Shown here piece after piece: positions 23,491-35,601 of a DNA stretch of 64,000 bases; position 1 is the first letter of the stretch; every line of letters begins with the position of its first letter. Source of the stretch: Apostichopus japonicus (lineage: Eukaryota > Echinodermata > Holothuroidea > Aspidochirotida > Stichopodidae). Location of the stretch: assembly GCF_037975245.1 (NCBI RefSeq), contig NC_092566.1, positions 372,001 through 436,000 of the forward strand, read 5' to 3'. The notes beneath the pieces are model-generated. The model was not told the DNA's origin, did no database searches, and saw nothing but the letters and a program-made list of their open reading frames with translations. Position numbers and translations under genes: made by a program.

Positions 23491-24636
23491 TTACCTCATT
23501 AACTTAAGCTTGTAGTTAGTTTTCAAGTATTGGCAGGCACTGCGGAGATTCATGAAGTGGCTGGCATCCAGTTCACAGTACAGCAGACTAAATGTCTCTA
23601 AGTTCTTCAGGGTTTTTAAGTTCTTTATAAAGGTATTCATGGTTTCTTGGGTGGGCTTGATCTTTGGCAGTTGAGGTGGGTTTCTTGACTTGAAACATGG
23701 CAATGATGCAGAAAGACGGAAATCTAACAACTTAGGAAGCTCACAGGGAACGTCTTTACAGGACCTTAGCAAGTCTAATGGAACTGGACAATGATTAAGA
23801 TGAAGAATCTTCAGAGATTTCTGTCCCTTAATACTAATTAACAATTTAGAAATATGTTTCTCTGCTTTGTTTAAACTTAATTTCAACTCTTCCAAGTTCA
23901 GTTCCTTGAGTACCATGTCAAACTCAAAGGCATTATCGCTGGAAAATTCGTTCCTGCGCAAGTCCAATTTCTTCAATCCCTTCATGGTTTTGACAGAATC
24001 GAACACTACGAACATCTGTTTTTCTGTCAGACAACAATTTTGAAGTGTTAGGCTCTCCAAGGTTGTCAAATGCATCAACTTTTGAATTGCTGCATCGGAG
24101 CATCTGACACCACCTAAAGCTAATTCCTTCAAGTTAGGAAGCACTTTCTTCGAATTAAGGAAACATAAAGACAGTACTCGAAGTTGATGTTTGCCAAGTT
24201 CACAGAAGCTTAAGTCCAATATTTTCAAGGTCTTCAACTTGCCTCCCTTGATGGCTTCAAACAACTTCATCCAGGTTTCGGTATTTATATCTTGAATAGT
24301 AAGACGAAGTTCTTTCAAGGTTTCTAATTGGTACTTGATAACCGACTCAATGACAGGGAGCACAACATTCGTGTGAGGATTCCAACTACGAATGTCACAA
24401 TAATAATCCAGAAGAGCCCCTTTCTTGACATCACACAAGTCTTCTGCATAGTTTACTTTTTTTAACTGTTCTTCTTTAGTTTTGATAAATGCCTGCAGTT
24501 CCTCCTTGTCCATGGCCATGCACATTTCCATACTTGACCTGAAGAAATCCATACCTCCTGGGACATTCTTTGAAAACTCTTTTAGGCAAGCAATGTTCAC
24601 TTCATTTCCAAGAGTAATTATTTTCAAAGATTCCAG
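23491..24636 (-). CDS. NLR exon 3: leucine-rich repeats
   Basis: Acceptor TTAGTTTCAG, then LESLKIITLGNEV. About six LRR-like units follow, for example LKTLKILDLSFCELG, LTTLESLTLQNCCLT and LKKLDLRRNEF. The frame ends MR-stop (TAA at 23493-23491), but ATGAG/GTAAGA there is also a strong donor (GT at 23494-23493). Either the stop is real or another exon lies to the left. Confidence 0.8.
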   Translation of the reverse strand: MESLKIITLGNEVNIACLKEFSKNVPGGMDFFRSSMEMCMAMDKEELQAFIKTKEEQLKKVNYAEDLCDVKKGALLDYYCDIRSWNPHTNVVLPVIESVIKYQLETLKELRLTIQDINTETWMKLFEAIKGGKLKTLKILDLSFCELGKHQLRVLSLCFLNSKKVLPNLKELALGGVRCSDAAIQKLMHLTTLESLTLQNCCLTEKQMFVVFDSVKTMKGLKKLDLRRNEFSSDNAFEFDMVLKELNLEELKLSLNKAEKHISKLLISIKGQKSLKILHLNHCPVPLDLLRSCKDVPCELPKLLDFRLSASLPCFKSRNPPQLPKIKPTQETMNTFIKNLKTLKNLETFSLLYCELDASHFMNLRSACQYLKTNYKLKLMR

Positions 24637-27600
24637 CTGAAACTAATAATACAAAAGGGATCAGTCAATATGAACTTGAATGAGAGATATTGTTTTACTG
24701 TCAAGACATAAAATATCTCAATAAATCAATGAACAGAAGGTGTGAATATCATTATACATGTAGGCTCAAAGGTTGTTGCTACAGTCACACTAAAATGTCA
24801 CACTCGATATACACAGACAATGTAGATATCCTTACATAATTACATGCAGACTCAAAGGTAGGTCGGTCGGTCCCTCCGTCCGTCCGTCGGAGGGAAGGAA
24901 CTTTGCTATGTCATATAAGCACAACTGGTTTTCTCCATCAATTGGTAACTTTCTAAGCTAAATGTGAAAAGAATGGTTTGCTACAAAGCAGTACTCTATG
25001 ATGTCATATGATCTTCTTAGATGTGTTGCTTCACAATCATGAAAGTAAAGTATGAGAAACAATGAATTTAAGTGCAACACTAACTGTTGACTGTATAATG
25101 TATACTTGTTATAATACCAAGTAAATGATGCATACATTAATTATCTCACCTGATTAGCAGGTTCTCCTGATCTGCTGTGTTTCAAGTAATACTGTAATGC
25201 CCTTGCTGTATACTCAGACAATCCAACAAGTGAAATATTGTGGCCTTTGATGCATTTTACCATTTCTGCATTGAGTGCAGACTTCACTTGGGCTTCATAG
25301 TTACAGTGGAGGCATAGCTTTGTGTAGTGATTTCTTATCTCGTATACTTGCATCTCTGTGGTCAGATCAGGATGTAACTGTAACTTTGATTCAGCTTTCT
25401 CTATTACTTGAGCCATCTGTTTCAACATGAAACGTCCTATCTCGGTATTCAATTTACTTCTACCATCCTTTTCACCTGCAATGCTAAAACAGAACAAAAA
25501 CACATAGATGTTCTTATTTTCAAAGAGTCTGTCCACAGCTTTGAATAACTTTTTCAGCTTCTTCTGGAATGAACTGAAGTTAGTTTTTGCTAATTCTCTG
25601 AGGTACAATCCAGCACAGTAACAATGAATGTGATTACTATGGAATGATACAAGGGCATCGAGGGGTGAAAGAACATCCTCCATCTCCTCCTCCTCCTCCT
25701 CCTCTTGGCTCTCTTCTTGAATAGGAAAAGGTTTTGACCTTGCATTACTGATACAATGGAATGGCTTTTGATACTTGAATGAATCCTCATGTTTTAAGAG
25801 ACCAAACTTAAGGCAATTCATAACTTGTTCATCATTCTTGCCATCCTTAAACATATTTAAGCTGAAAACCTCCTTCCCATTCAGAATGGCCATGAATGCT
25901 TTCTGACCAATGCAAAGCATCATTGATCCGAATTGACATTGTCTGTTTTGGTTATCTCCTGAACCCCTGGAATGATCAAACAGGGCATACAACATATTAT
26001 GGAAGAGGGAATTCAGCATTTCTGGAGGAGCTGGTGAGTTTTGAATATTCCAGTACTTGCACAACATATGAAGAAACCCTGGGGTACATGCCATTGCCTT
26101 TAAATTGTTTGTCTCCAGGTACCTGAGAAGGCTCCCCTGTTTTTCTTCTGTAGAGACATTGGCTTTCACAAAGTGTTCCATAGTTTCTGCTTTGAAGCCA
26201 CCCATTTCTACATGTTGGTATGCAGCATACAAGTCACCTGCTTGATTGCAAAGTTCCCTTGCACTCTGAAGTCTTGTTGCAAGGAGCACAAAGGTTTCTC
26301 TTAGCAGTTTGTAAGTCAGAATCTCACTTAGAAGGAGAAGTGGAGAGGGCGACTTTGGCTCATCAGATGTAACTGTAAACATGTCTGCTTCATAAGCATC
26401 AAATAAGATGGCTACCTTTTCCTGTTTTTTGGACAATATCATATCCACTTGCTGAGGAGAGATTTGACAATCCTTTGAGAGGAGGCATTGTACTACTGCT
26501 TGACCAATTGTCCATTCGGGCTTTAATTGTCCTGTAAAGAGAACAATCACGAACTCATACTGTGGTAGCTTTCCATTAACCCAATCTTTAGTGATCTTCT
26601 TTAGGAGTGTAGATTTACCGCTTGCTGTTTTACCTTTCAGAATCACACGAGTTTTCTTTTCCAAATTGAACAATTCTACATGCGAAGACAATGTTTCCTT
26701 CCTGTTTTGGCGTTTACTCAGATTGAGCTGAACTGGGCAAAAGATATCATCAACATCACACTTTTCGGGATTCAAGAAAATGTTAGTGAATGCAACATAA
26801 GCTTGAGTAAGCTCTTGGCGTAGTTTTCCTTCAATTTCCTGTTCATTCCCTAAGAATGCAAAGAGAAACAATAGGCAATGTTGAATCAAATTACAGGAAA
26901 TTCAGCTTGTTTGACATGATATCTATAAAGGATTGGTGCATTCAGCTAAGTACTCTAGTGTCTTGTTATACAGCAAACAAAGTGAGTGATCAGTAATCCC
27001 CCTCCCCCCCCCCCCCTCGCTATCCCCTGCTCCTTTCCTCCTCTTCATAGCCTCCAATCTTCTCCATGGTCAAATTAGCATAAGTGGACATATATTATAA
27101 CTGATTCATAACTAGGCTCCAACTTAAAAAATATCAGACCTCCCCCTCTCTCACAACCGTACCCCCTCCCACACACTGATATATGAACAAGGCTTTACAT
27201 CAGACCTCCCCCTCTCTCACAACCGTACCCCCTCCCACACACTGATATATGAACAAGGCTTTACATCAATTCATGTCAGAAAGAAAATATCTGGAATGCT
27301 ACTTTAAAGGAGAAACAAGCTTGCCAGCTGAAAGTTATGATGAAATTGAAAGGCCTCCACAACTTATACAAGTCTCTATATGACATTATCAATGCAGGTA
27401 TCCTGAAACTTATGTTTTTTACAAATATTTATCGCATTGTTAAGTTTCCTTGACCGATATATACGACTGTTTGCTCTATGATCTTATATGGGATTTCTTC
27501 CCTTAACAACACTGTTTATGTTCTTCTTGATACTGTAAAAAGAAGAAAGGGAGAGTAAATGTCTAATGATTGCAACTGGATTTGATAAACCCAAAATTCT

Positions 27601-28716
27601 TCCACGTAAGTGTTCTCAGTGGGTGCGTTTTGCTGACCTATTGTAATCTTGTTGATTTATCCTTGCACTGTGATACCTTTGGACTATTTGCTTAGCTGTC
27701 AAGGTTCTCTGTATCTAAAATGTCATCAATGATCAAGCTACACATTTTCTTTGTAGATATATTATTTTTCTCTGTGAATAAGTGTGTTTTAATATTTATA
27801 AACAAATTTAAAAAAAAACTAATTTGAGATGATTAACTCTGCTGCTGCTGCATTCCCAGAGTACCATCAAATTATTCATAAATTTACCGAAATATCTCTT
27901 CAGGAAGGTCTTGAATCCTCACCTGTCCCCTGAAACCCCACCATCCGCAAATGTGACAGTGATGGAAATGGACAACATCTTGTCAGCCACATTGTACCAG
28001 CTTTCTATGACAAATATTGTTTCTTATATCCACAGATGGGGGGGGAGGACCAATTCCCTAATCATTTGCAGGGAAGTCAAGTCCTTGAATGTCTGTAGCT
28101 TTGTGTTGTTAACTGTGACCAAGTGATCCATGTTGGAACTATTGTACGGAACTAAGTGAAAAGGCTTCTTTTTGTTGTTGTATATTCCTCTTAGACAGGT
28201 AAATGATTTTCTCTGATTTTGATCAGATCAACAATTTATGGTGAATCTAGACAAGTATGATAAGAATGACTGGGTGAGTTTTGAATACAAACAAGCCAGT
28301 CTATACAGTCTACACTAACAAACAAGCACAAACTTGCAGTCAAACCTGTGCAGATTCCTTTTAATATATACTGTAAGTTATGAAAACTTTCAATCAACCT
28401 TTCATGTCTTACCTTTACTGTTCTCTGTGGTAGAGTCTTCAGAAGTAACATGACTTTCCAATTTGCTAGCAAGGTCCTTTCTTTTTGCTATCTTAAATAA
28501 ATAATCAACTAAGGGTTGCAAATGACTTGCACTTATTTCCTCCAGATCTAGGAGTGTCTCAACAAGTTTGGAAAACTTATGGATTTCTTCTTGTTGTTTT
28601 ACCGTAAGAATTTCCCTCAATACAAGATATTGAAGAATATCCTCTAACTCTTTCTTCTTGATATCGTCACTTATAGACACGACCTCCGCAGCAACCTCAT
28701 CTGAGAGTTTTGCCAT
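23491..28716 (-). CDS. NOD-like receptor: death-fold, NACHT NTPase, leucine-rich repeats
   Basis: NLRs are cytosolic sensors; ligand contact by the LRRs lets the NACHT module oligomerise and recruit death-fold adaptors or caspases. Three exons (28413-28716, 25150-26849, 23491-24636; phases 1 then 0) join to 1049 codons. Residues 1-100 are an all-helical death-fold (CARD- or DED-like, unresolved). Residues 174-182, GKTASGKST, are the Walker A, and ILFDAYEAD (about 249-257) is a Walker B variant of the usual LxxDGxDE. A winged-helix-like region with FHSNHIHCYCAGLYLREL follows a Glu run near residue 484. Residues 670-1049 are LRRs of the LxxLxLxxC/N type. Expanded NLR families are known in sea urchins. 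The last codons overlap a consensus donor, so the 3' end may be incomplete. Confidence 0.85.
24637..25149. other. NLR intron 2
   Basis: Noncoding. Contains a short GGTCGGTCGG / CCGTCCGTCCGTCGG near-palindrome (about 24858-24895) from an interspersed repeat. Confidence 0.7.
25150..26849 (-). CDS. NLR exon 2: NACHT domain
   Basis: A 1700-nt exon with acceptor GCATTCTTAG and donor CAG/GTGAGA. It carries Walker A GKTASGKST, the Walker B-like ILFDAYEAD, a sensor-like LLATRLQSA, and the winged-helix/superhelical region. A CTC-repeat-encoded Glu tract (about 25679-25715) interrupts a region that is usually compact. Confidence 0.87.
26850..28412. other. NLR intron 1
   Basis: Noncoding. Holds a poly-C run (about 27004-27017), a 66-bp tandem duplication (27133 and 27199) of pyrimidine-rich sequence, and no recognised exon. 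Confidence 0.65.
28413..28716 (-). CDS. NLR exon 1: death-fold effector domain
   Basis: ATG at 28716-28714 lies 12 nt after a TTTTGATTACAG acceptor, so a 5' noncoding exon probably exists further right. It encodes 101 residues plus one base. The helical pattern (DILQYLVLREILTVKQQEEI, then LVDYLFKIAKRKDLASKL) fits a six-helix CARD/DED. Ser/Thr-rich end, then donor AAAG/GTAAGA. Confidence 0.8.
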
Positions 28717-28899
28717 GTCTCTCTTCTTCTGTAATCAAAACCAGAATGAAAACATTTCATGGTTCCTTGCTGCTGTTCATTAGTTCCATTCATAGGGAAA
28801 TTTCTAACAAAGCCCTAATACAACAACAGTAATTTATGCTCACAAACTTTTGTTGCCAAAGTAATGCTAAGCCCTGATATCAATTGCAACACACATCAG

Positions 28900-31495
28900 T
28901 GTGTGAAGACTATCTACCATTATCATGATACCAAGTTTGACGAAATTCCGACTAGTAATAGTAGCCAAGTAATTGCAATTTGGAGTATTTCACGTTTGAC
29001 CCCATGACCTCATTAATATTCATGAAGTGAGCACCAAAATCAACAGGGTTAATCTACTTACTATGGGCCACCCACTCACCAAGTATGGTAATGATTGGTC
29101 ATTCCCTTGTTGAGTTATTGTGCATACAAACTTTTCATAACGAAATAATGCTAGGCCCCCCCCCCCCCTTATAAACATGCATGATATCAATTGCAACACA
29201 CATCAGTGTGTGGAGACTATCTACCAATATCATCATACCAAGTTTGACGAAATTCCAATAAATAGTAGCCAAGTTATTGCAACTTGGGAGTTTTTCACGT
29301 TTGACCTGTGACCTCATTAATATATTTTAACTTTGACCTCGTATAACTTCGCACACGAAGGTCACACGGGGGTCCCCTATTGACATTTATGATTAGAAGG
29401 CACCTTTGACATCTGAATATAGTTCGTTCTCAAGTTATCACAAAAATACTAGTTTTTTATCATTAATTGACCTTTGGTGACCTCGGATCACATAACCGTT
29501 AAGTTTGAAAATATTCCCCTATACCATTTGCAACTTGTCCCAAAATATCAACCGTGTCACACCTTGGAACTGAGAGTTATTGCATTAAATGTCTGAAAAT
29601 TAACTTTGACCTCGTATAACTCCGCACACGAAGGTCACACGGGGGTCAACCCATTGACATTTATGATCAGAAGGTACCTTTGACATCTGAAAATAGCATT
29701 GAAACTGTAAAAATCCCCAAAACATGAAAAGGTCACCAGAGGTCAAATTGAGGTCAAGGGTCACCCAGATGCGGGTCGACAACTGGATTACATTGAAGCA
29801 ACTCCCAACCTTAACGGACAGTTCGTTCTCAAGTTATCACAAAAATACTAGTTTTTTTATCATTAATTGACCTTTGGTGACCTCGGATCACATGACCGTT
29901 AAGTTTGAAAATATTCCCCTATACCATTGCAACTTGTCCCAAAATATCAACCGTGTCACACCTTGGAACTGAGAGTTATTGCATTAAATGTCTGAAAATT
30001 AACTTTGACCTCGTATAACTCCGCACACGAAGGTCACACGGGGGTCAACCCATTGACATTTATGATCAGAAGGTACCTTTGACATCTGAAAATAGCATCG
30101 AAACTGTAAAAATCCCCAAAACATGAAAAGGTCACCAGAGGTCAAATTGAGGTCAAGGGTCACCCAGATGCGGGTCGACAATTGGATTAAATTGAAGCAA
30201 CTCCCAACCCGAACGGACAATTCGTTCTCAAGTTATCGCAAAAATACTAGTTTTTTATCATTAATTGACCTTTGGTGACCTCGGATCACATGACCGTTAA
30301 GTTTGAAAATATTCCCCTATACCATTTGCAACTTGTCCCAAAATATCAACCGTGTCACACCTTGGAACTGGGAATTATTGCACTAAATGTCTGAAAATTT
30401 ACTTTGACCTCATATAACTTCACACTCAAAGGTCACCTGGGGTAAACCTATTGACATTTTTGATTGGTGAGACGTGAATATAGCATCAAAACTGTAAAAA
30501 TTCAAACATTTTTTCTTTGCCCATTTTCTCACCTAAAATACTAGTTTTTTAACATTAATTGACCTTTGATGACCTCGGATCACATGACCGTTATGTTTGA
30601 AAATATTCCTCTATACCATTTGCAACTTGTCCCAAAATATCAACCTTGTTACACCTTGGCCCTGGGAGTTATTGCATTAAATGTCTGAAAATTAACTTTG
30701 ACCTTGTATAACTTTACACACAAAGGTCACCCGGGTGTCAACCCATTGACATTTTTGATCGGAAGGTACCTTTGATATCCAAATCTAGCATCAAAACCAA
30801 ACATTTTCTTTTTTGCCCGTTTTCTCCCAAACTAAGCACATTTTTTCTAATGTGACCTTTGACCTTTTGACCTTGGTTTCAAATGTAGTTTGATCTGCTG
30901 ATTCCAAAAATCAACACGATAAGTCTGTACAGCCATCCTAACTCCGACCGAAAACTTTGACCCCTTATAAGTTCGCACACAAAGGTCACACGGGGGTCAA
31001 CCTATCAATATTTATGATCGGAAGGTACCTTTGACATCTGAAAATAGCATCGAAACTGTAAAAATCCCCAAAACATGAAAAGGTCACCAGAGGTCAAATT
31101 GAGGTCAAGGGTCACCCAGATGTGGGTCGACAATTGGATTACACTGAAGCAACTCCCAACCCTAACGGACAATTCGTTCTCAAGTTATCGCAAAAAAACT
31201 GTTTTTTTAACATTAATTGACCTTTGGTGACCTCAGATCACATGACCGTTAAGTTTCAAAATGTTTCCCTAACCAGTTCACAACTTGTCCCAAAATATCA
31301 ACCTTGTCGCACATTGGCACTGGGAGTTATTGCAGTTTTAGTATTTTGGGTTTTTGGACCATAAGTGACCTTTGGTGACCTTTGTGGGCACCAAAAACAA
31401 TAGGGTTCATCTACTCACTATGGGCTACCCACCCACCAAGTTTGATCATGATCAGTCAATCCCTTGTTGAGTTATCGTGCATACAAGCTTAAGCG

Positions 31496-31542
<47 letters not shown>

Positions 31543-31610
31543 TACACACACACACACGCCAACCTGAATACATAGGTTCCTTTGCTTTTAGCAAGGAACC
31601 AATAAAAGCA
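28900..31610. repeat. Cluster of TGACCT-rich interspersed repeats
   Basis: A block of about 400 bp (AACTTTGACCTCGTATAACT, then AAGGTCACACGGGGGTCAAC, later GACCTTTGGTGACCTCGGAT) recurs from about 29325, 29600, 30000, 30400, 30690 and 30950 with growing divergence. The right edge has a (CA)n run (31499-31558) and the hairpin GGTTCCTTTGCTTTTAGCAA/GGAACC. The same family appears at 21880-22334 and 51270-51490. ORFs of 60-73 codons here are repeat-derived. Confidence 0.8.
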
Positions 31611-33213
31611 CCTCAACTAGTATGATGTCATTCTTTAACCTAACACAGCAGTTGTAAAAACTGCAAAGTTAATGCTAATGCTGACAACTTGGTTTATCTC
31701 ATGCTGCAAACATGGAAAAAATAACCTTTCATGCTAGAATCATCTTGATGACAAGATTACAAGTAACATTTCTGTTTTTGAAGATTTCTTCAAAATGTTC
31801 ATATTCAAGAGGGGGAGAGGGGTTGCAATCACCCATTGGAAAATATGCAGGGTCAGATTTTTCCAGTATAATGCATCTTTTAATTACATTTGTGAAAGAA
31901 GATACTGTATACAGGTGACCACATTTTGCACTAATTACATAAAGAAAGTTTGACTTCTTGAAAAATGAAAGAAAACATCTATACTAGTGACTAGATCAAA
32001 ACTTGGGTTTTCTGACATGACTCTGACATGTTTGTCTTCATTAAATTTCTACTGTTACACTGTAGTTGCTTAACTTTACTAGAACACTCCTCCCTCTTTA
32101 GATCAATGAGATCAATATCTGCTGTCATGCTGGTCAATGGCACTTCCAAGTGATGAGCATGTTTTCTCGGACTTATTTTTAATATGACTGTTTGATGTCC
32201 AGCACATATCAAAGTATTGGTTGTCACACAAAAAAAGTCCATAAAATTCACCAATGATCAAGGTAATTTACAATGAAAAGAATAAACACTCTGTCAAAGT
32301 GTATTATTTTGATAAATAAAATAAAGATGTTTAGCCTAAGAAAAAACAAGAATGGATAGCTTGATGAAATCAGCCAAATCGATACCTTTTTGTTTAGAAC
32401 AGGCATATGCACTATAAGAAACGATCCCTTGAGATTCTCTTTGGTATCTGAGAATTGTACTTCTTTTGAACAGGATAGCTTTTTTTTACATTGAGCGTTA
32501 CACTTAGAAGTGAGGCTTATCTATCATTAGACCCCCAATTAATATTTCAGTTTCAGCCAAGAAAAAACAATGTTGTCGAAATATGTGCTATTATTAGCCA
32601 GGACATGGATTACCCATCTGAGGTGAAGGGTGGTTGTGCTTCACAGAAGAGCCTCACAGAAGAGCTTGCATATCAGAGATTGCATATAAGTTAATCTTAT
32701 AATTAACCAAGCTGGTTCTAATGTTAGGCCTAACCAAACCAGTAAGAATTCAGTTAAAATGTTTTTAATTTTAACAAGCATCAAAGTCCCTATCACTATG
32801 TTGGGATCCTTTCATTTATGTTAACTCTATCCTAAGGTATGTGAATTGACTTTCTCAATCATAGGCCTAGAATGGAGGCTAGACTAGAGTCCAAGTTATC
32901 CCTAGTAATAATGAGAAGACAAACAGCAAAGTCCTGACTACTGACTGTACTATAGCGTAGGCCTAATGGTGTAAAATTCATCTTCATTAACTTAAACAAT
33001 GGATGTGAGGCATCATTCTGTAAAGAGACCTTTTTTGAATGAAATTATACAAACAACCCTAGCCTTGGGAAAATGTGGCCTAGTCAATATTTCATAGTGC
33101 TGAGTAGCCTAACCTAGACCCAAATCGAGTTTTGCTCAATGCCCCAGCGAAGTGTAGGGTAAAAATGATAAGCAAGCCCTAGCTCTCTTAAACATTAGGC
33201 CTTGGCCTAAGCT
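31611..33213. other. Intergenic; no gene recognised
   Basis: A minus-strand frame of 87 codons at 31991-32254 has no recognised family and no supporting splice signals I could confirm. Otherwise AT-rich. Confidence 0.45.
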
Positions 33214-33221
33214 ACAGTAAG

Positions 33222-34857
33222 TAGTGTTCGACCGATAATCGGTTAGACAAGCGGCATCGGGCCGATTATCAGACAATCGGTAAATAATCGGCATCGGCAA
33301 AATCCATTGCGCTACCGATTAGTTGGAACCGATTATTAACGTTCCACATAAAGGATTGTATTTTCTGCGCTTTTGATACACCACAACCACACCGGGAGAA
33401 AAAAATTTGATCATTCGATTCGATGCTATTCATAGCCGGGGAAGGTGCGCTAATCTACCGTGTAACGGTATCGTAAGTCCCTCGCGCGAGTTTGTACAAA
33501 TGCTGTTCGATACACTATCCAGTTTTGGAAGTTAACATCATGCAGTATACCCGCGTAACATCACACAGTATACCCGCGATAAGCTTAGGGGAACGACGTA
33601 TTTTTTTACTTCGCTTGTTGCATCTAACAAAACCACCTGTCATCATGTTAAACGATTGATAAGAAAGAAAAATTGTCTATACTAAATATAATCACCAAAT
33701 AAGTATACTTTTGAACCACTTTGCCCGTTTCACCGTAGGTGAAAACTGGAAAGTGAAAACAATAACATTAGGCTTTGTTCATTGTGAGAACTACGTACAT
33801 TAGGCTAGTCTGGCTGAAGAACGGTTGAGCTTCAGAACTGTTAAGTTTGAAAATGCGCCCAAGATTTTACAAATGGCATAAAATGATGAAATCAAGGCTC
33901 CAAATACACCTCAATATCCATAAACACGTTTGGCGACATTCCTCAGAGGTTCTACTGCAAAACATTATTTTGTGATTAGGCAAACATTCTTACGCATATT
34001 TTTACGAAAAACCCGATGAACTTTTTTCCTATGCCCCATACGTGCTAACAGTAACTAAACTCCTTACCGCAACCGACTAAAAGCAAGTCTGATTTCCAGT
34101 GACACGCTGCGACAAAGTCAATGGGACTTTAGTGTGTGATTTCTCCCACATGTAGTTAAGTCAATGGAGAAGCGCCATTGGCTTACTGTGTATGATCGTT
34201 TGAAACAACGTTCATTCGATCGGAAGTTTTACCGCGCAGATGGTAATCATTGAAAACTTGAAGCAAACGTTCGGCAATGTTTTATTTTTCATAATAAAAT
34301 AAAACTGTTAGTAAACTGCTTATCCACTAAAGAGCCTGTGTAAGAATATGTTACAAATAATGTGGCGTTACATTTCGATCCTACTATGATCGAAACGTCA
34401 GGCCAACTTACTCTTAGGCCTACACATTTTTTTCATATCAGATTATATATTTCGATATCAGCTAACGAAATAACGAATGTTTTATTTACGTGTGATATAC
34501 TTTTTACTTAATTTACGTTGGAGTTGCAACACTGATAATGGTTTTAATAGCAGTTGTAAAACCTGTCCCTAACTTTTTTGCTTTTCATTTCGTAGCTAAT
34601 GGCTACTATTTTCCCCTTCTGTAGTCTGTACAGTACTGTGTTGTGGCGGGATTGCAATATTGCGACTCCTCGTTATAATCGTACATCGCCCTATGTATGT
34701 ATTACAGTGTTCTTAGAAGTTGGTAATCATGCATAACACTAAATCATACATTAGGCCAGTTCCACGAAAATTTTGAAATAATCGGTAATCGGCCGATTGT
34801 CACAGGAAATAATCGGTAATCGGTAAAACCGATTGTCATACAATCGGTCGAACACTA
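33222..34857. mobile_element. hAT-type non-autonomous transposon, 1636 bp, with target duplication
   Basis: The termini are inverted: left TAGTGTTCGACCGAT (33222-33236) and right ATCGGTCGAACACTA (34843-34857). Both are flanked by the 8-bp direct repeat ACAGTAAG (33214-33221, 34858-34865), the hAT target-duplication length. Subterminal regions are dense in (A)ATCGG/CCGAT motifs on both sides. No transposase frame. A Penelope-derived mini-insert (34294-34428) is nested inside. Confidence 0.85.
34294..34428. mobile_element. Second short Penelope-derived insert, nested in the hAT element
   Basis: A leader AAAACTGTTAGTAAACTGCT is followed by an inverted arm (ATTTCGATCCTAC) and a direct arm (TATGATCGAAACGTCAGGCC), a shortened version of the 7953-8138 palindrome. 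Candidate 9-bp target duplication TTTTTCATA at 34285-34293 and 34429-34437. The hammerhead core is incomplete here. Confidence 0.6.
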
Positions 34858-34865
34858 ACAGTAAG

Positions 34866-35601
34866 TAAGATACCTAGGCCTAACATGTAACACTAACACT
34901 ACAGTAAGGCCTATACTTATGGCCTGCCCTAACTTAGGGTATACAAGTACTAGGAACAAGTATCGGTACAGTTATTCTCCCCATACGGTACTTTCCGCTG
35001 ACACAAAAAGGTGCTTTCCGACGCAAACAAAATTTGGCAGCGGGAAACAACGTTTTTGTCAGCGAAAGAACCGTGTTTTTTTGTGTTTTTTTTGGAGGAG
35101 CAGAATGGCTTACTGAACTGATTAGGCACATTGAAATAATTTAGGAGGATGGAGAAGATACACGTATAGACTACGAATTACTGACACTATGTGTAACCTA
35201 AATACTATAGCCTGTGGAGGCTCAGGCCCAGGCCACTGAATCATGTAGTGTAACTTTTCGACGTTACAATATGCCCTCAAGAAAATACTTACTGAGTTCT
35301 CTTTTGCTTTGGTAAAACATTGTCATGTGCTCATTCCGTCTGATATCGCCATAGCCTATTCCCACCACCTACGGTTTGATGTAAGCCATCCAAAATCCTA
35401 ACCTTGGGCTCAGGCCTAAGCTACGTCTAAAATCAGATTCGTGCTAGCTTCACTAACTTGACTAGTATTAGTAACGATCGTGTCTGAGTAACGTTATCGT
35501 AGACTAGGGGTATCCCAGCGTATTAATATGTTGTAATAATTTAGGATTGCGACAACGCGCAAAGCACGGGAAGGTCACGGTTGCGTGACCTTCCTACGGA
35601 A
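34866..35601. other. Intergenic; no feature recognised
   Basis: No gene, repeat or element could be supported in this stretch. Confidence 0.5.

Noticed and set aside
29600-30220. Two near-identical minus ORFs of 60 and 73 codons
   Set aside because: Same-frame copies of the TGACCT-rich interspersed repeat; no protein family and disrupted in the other copies.
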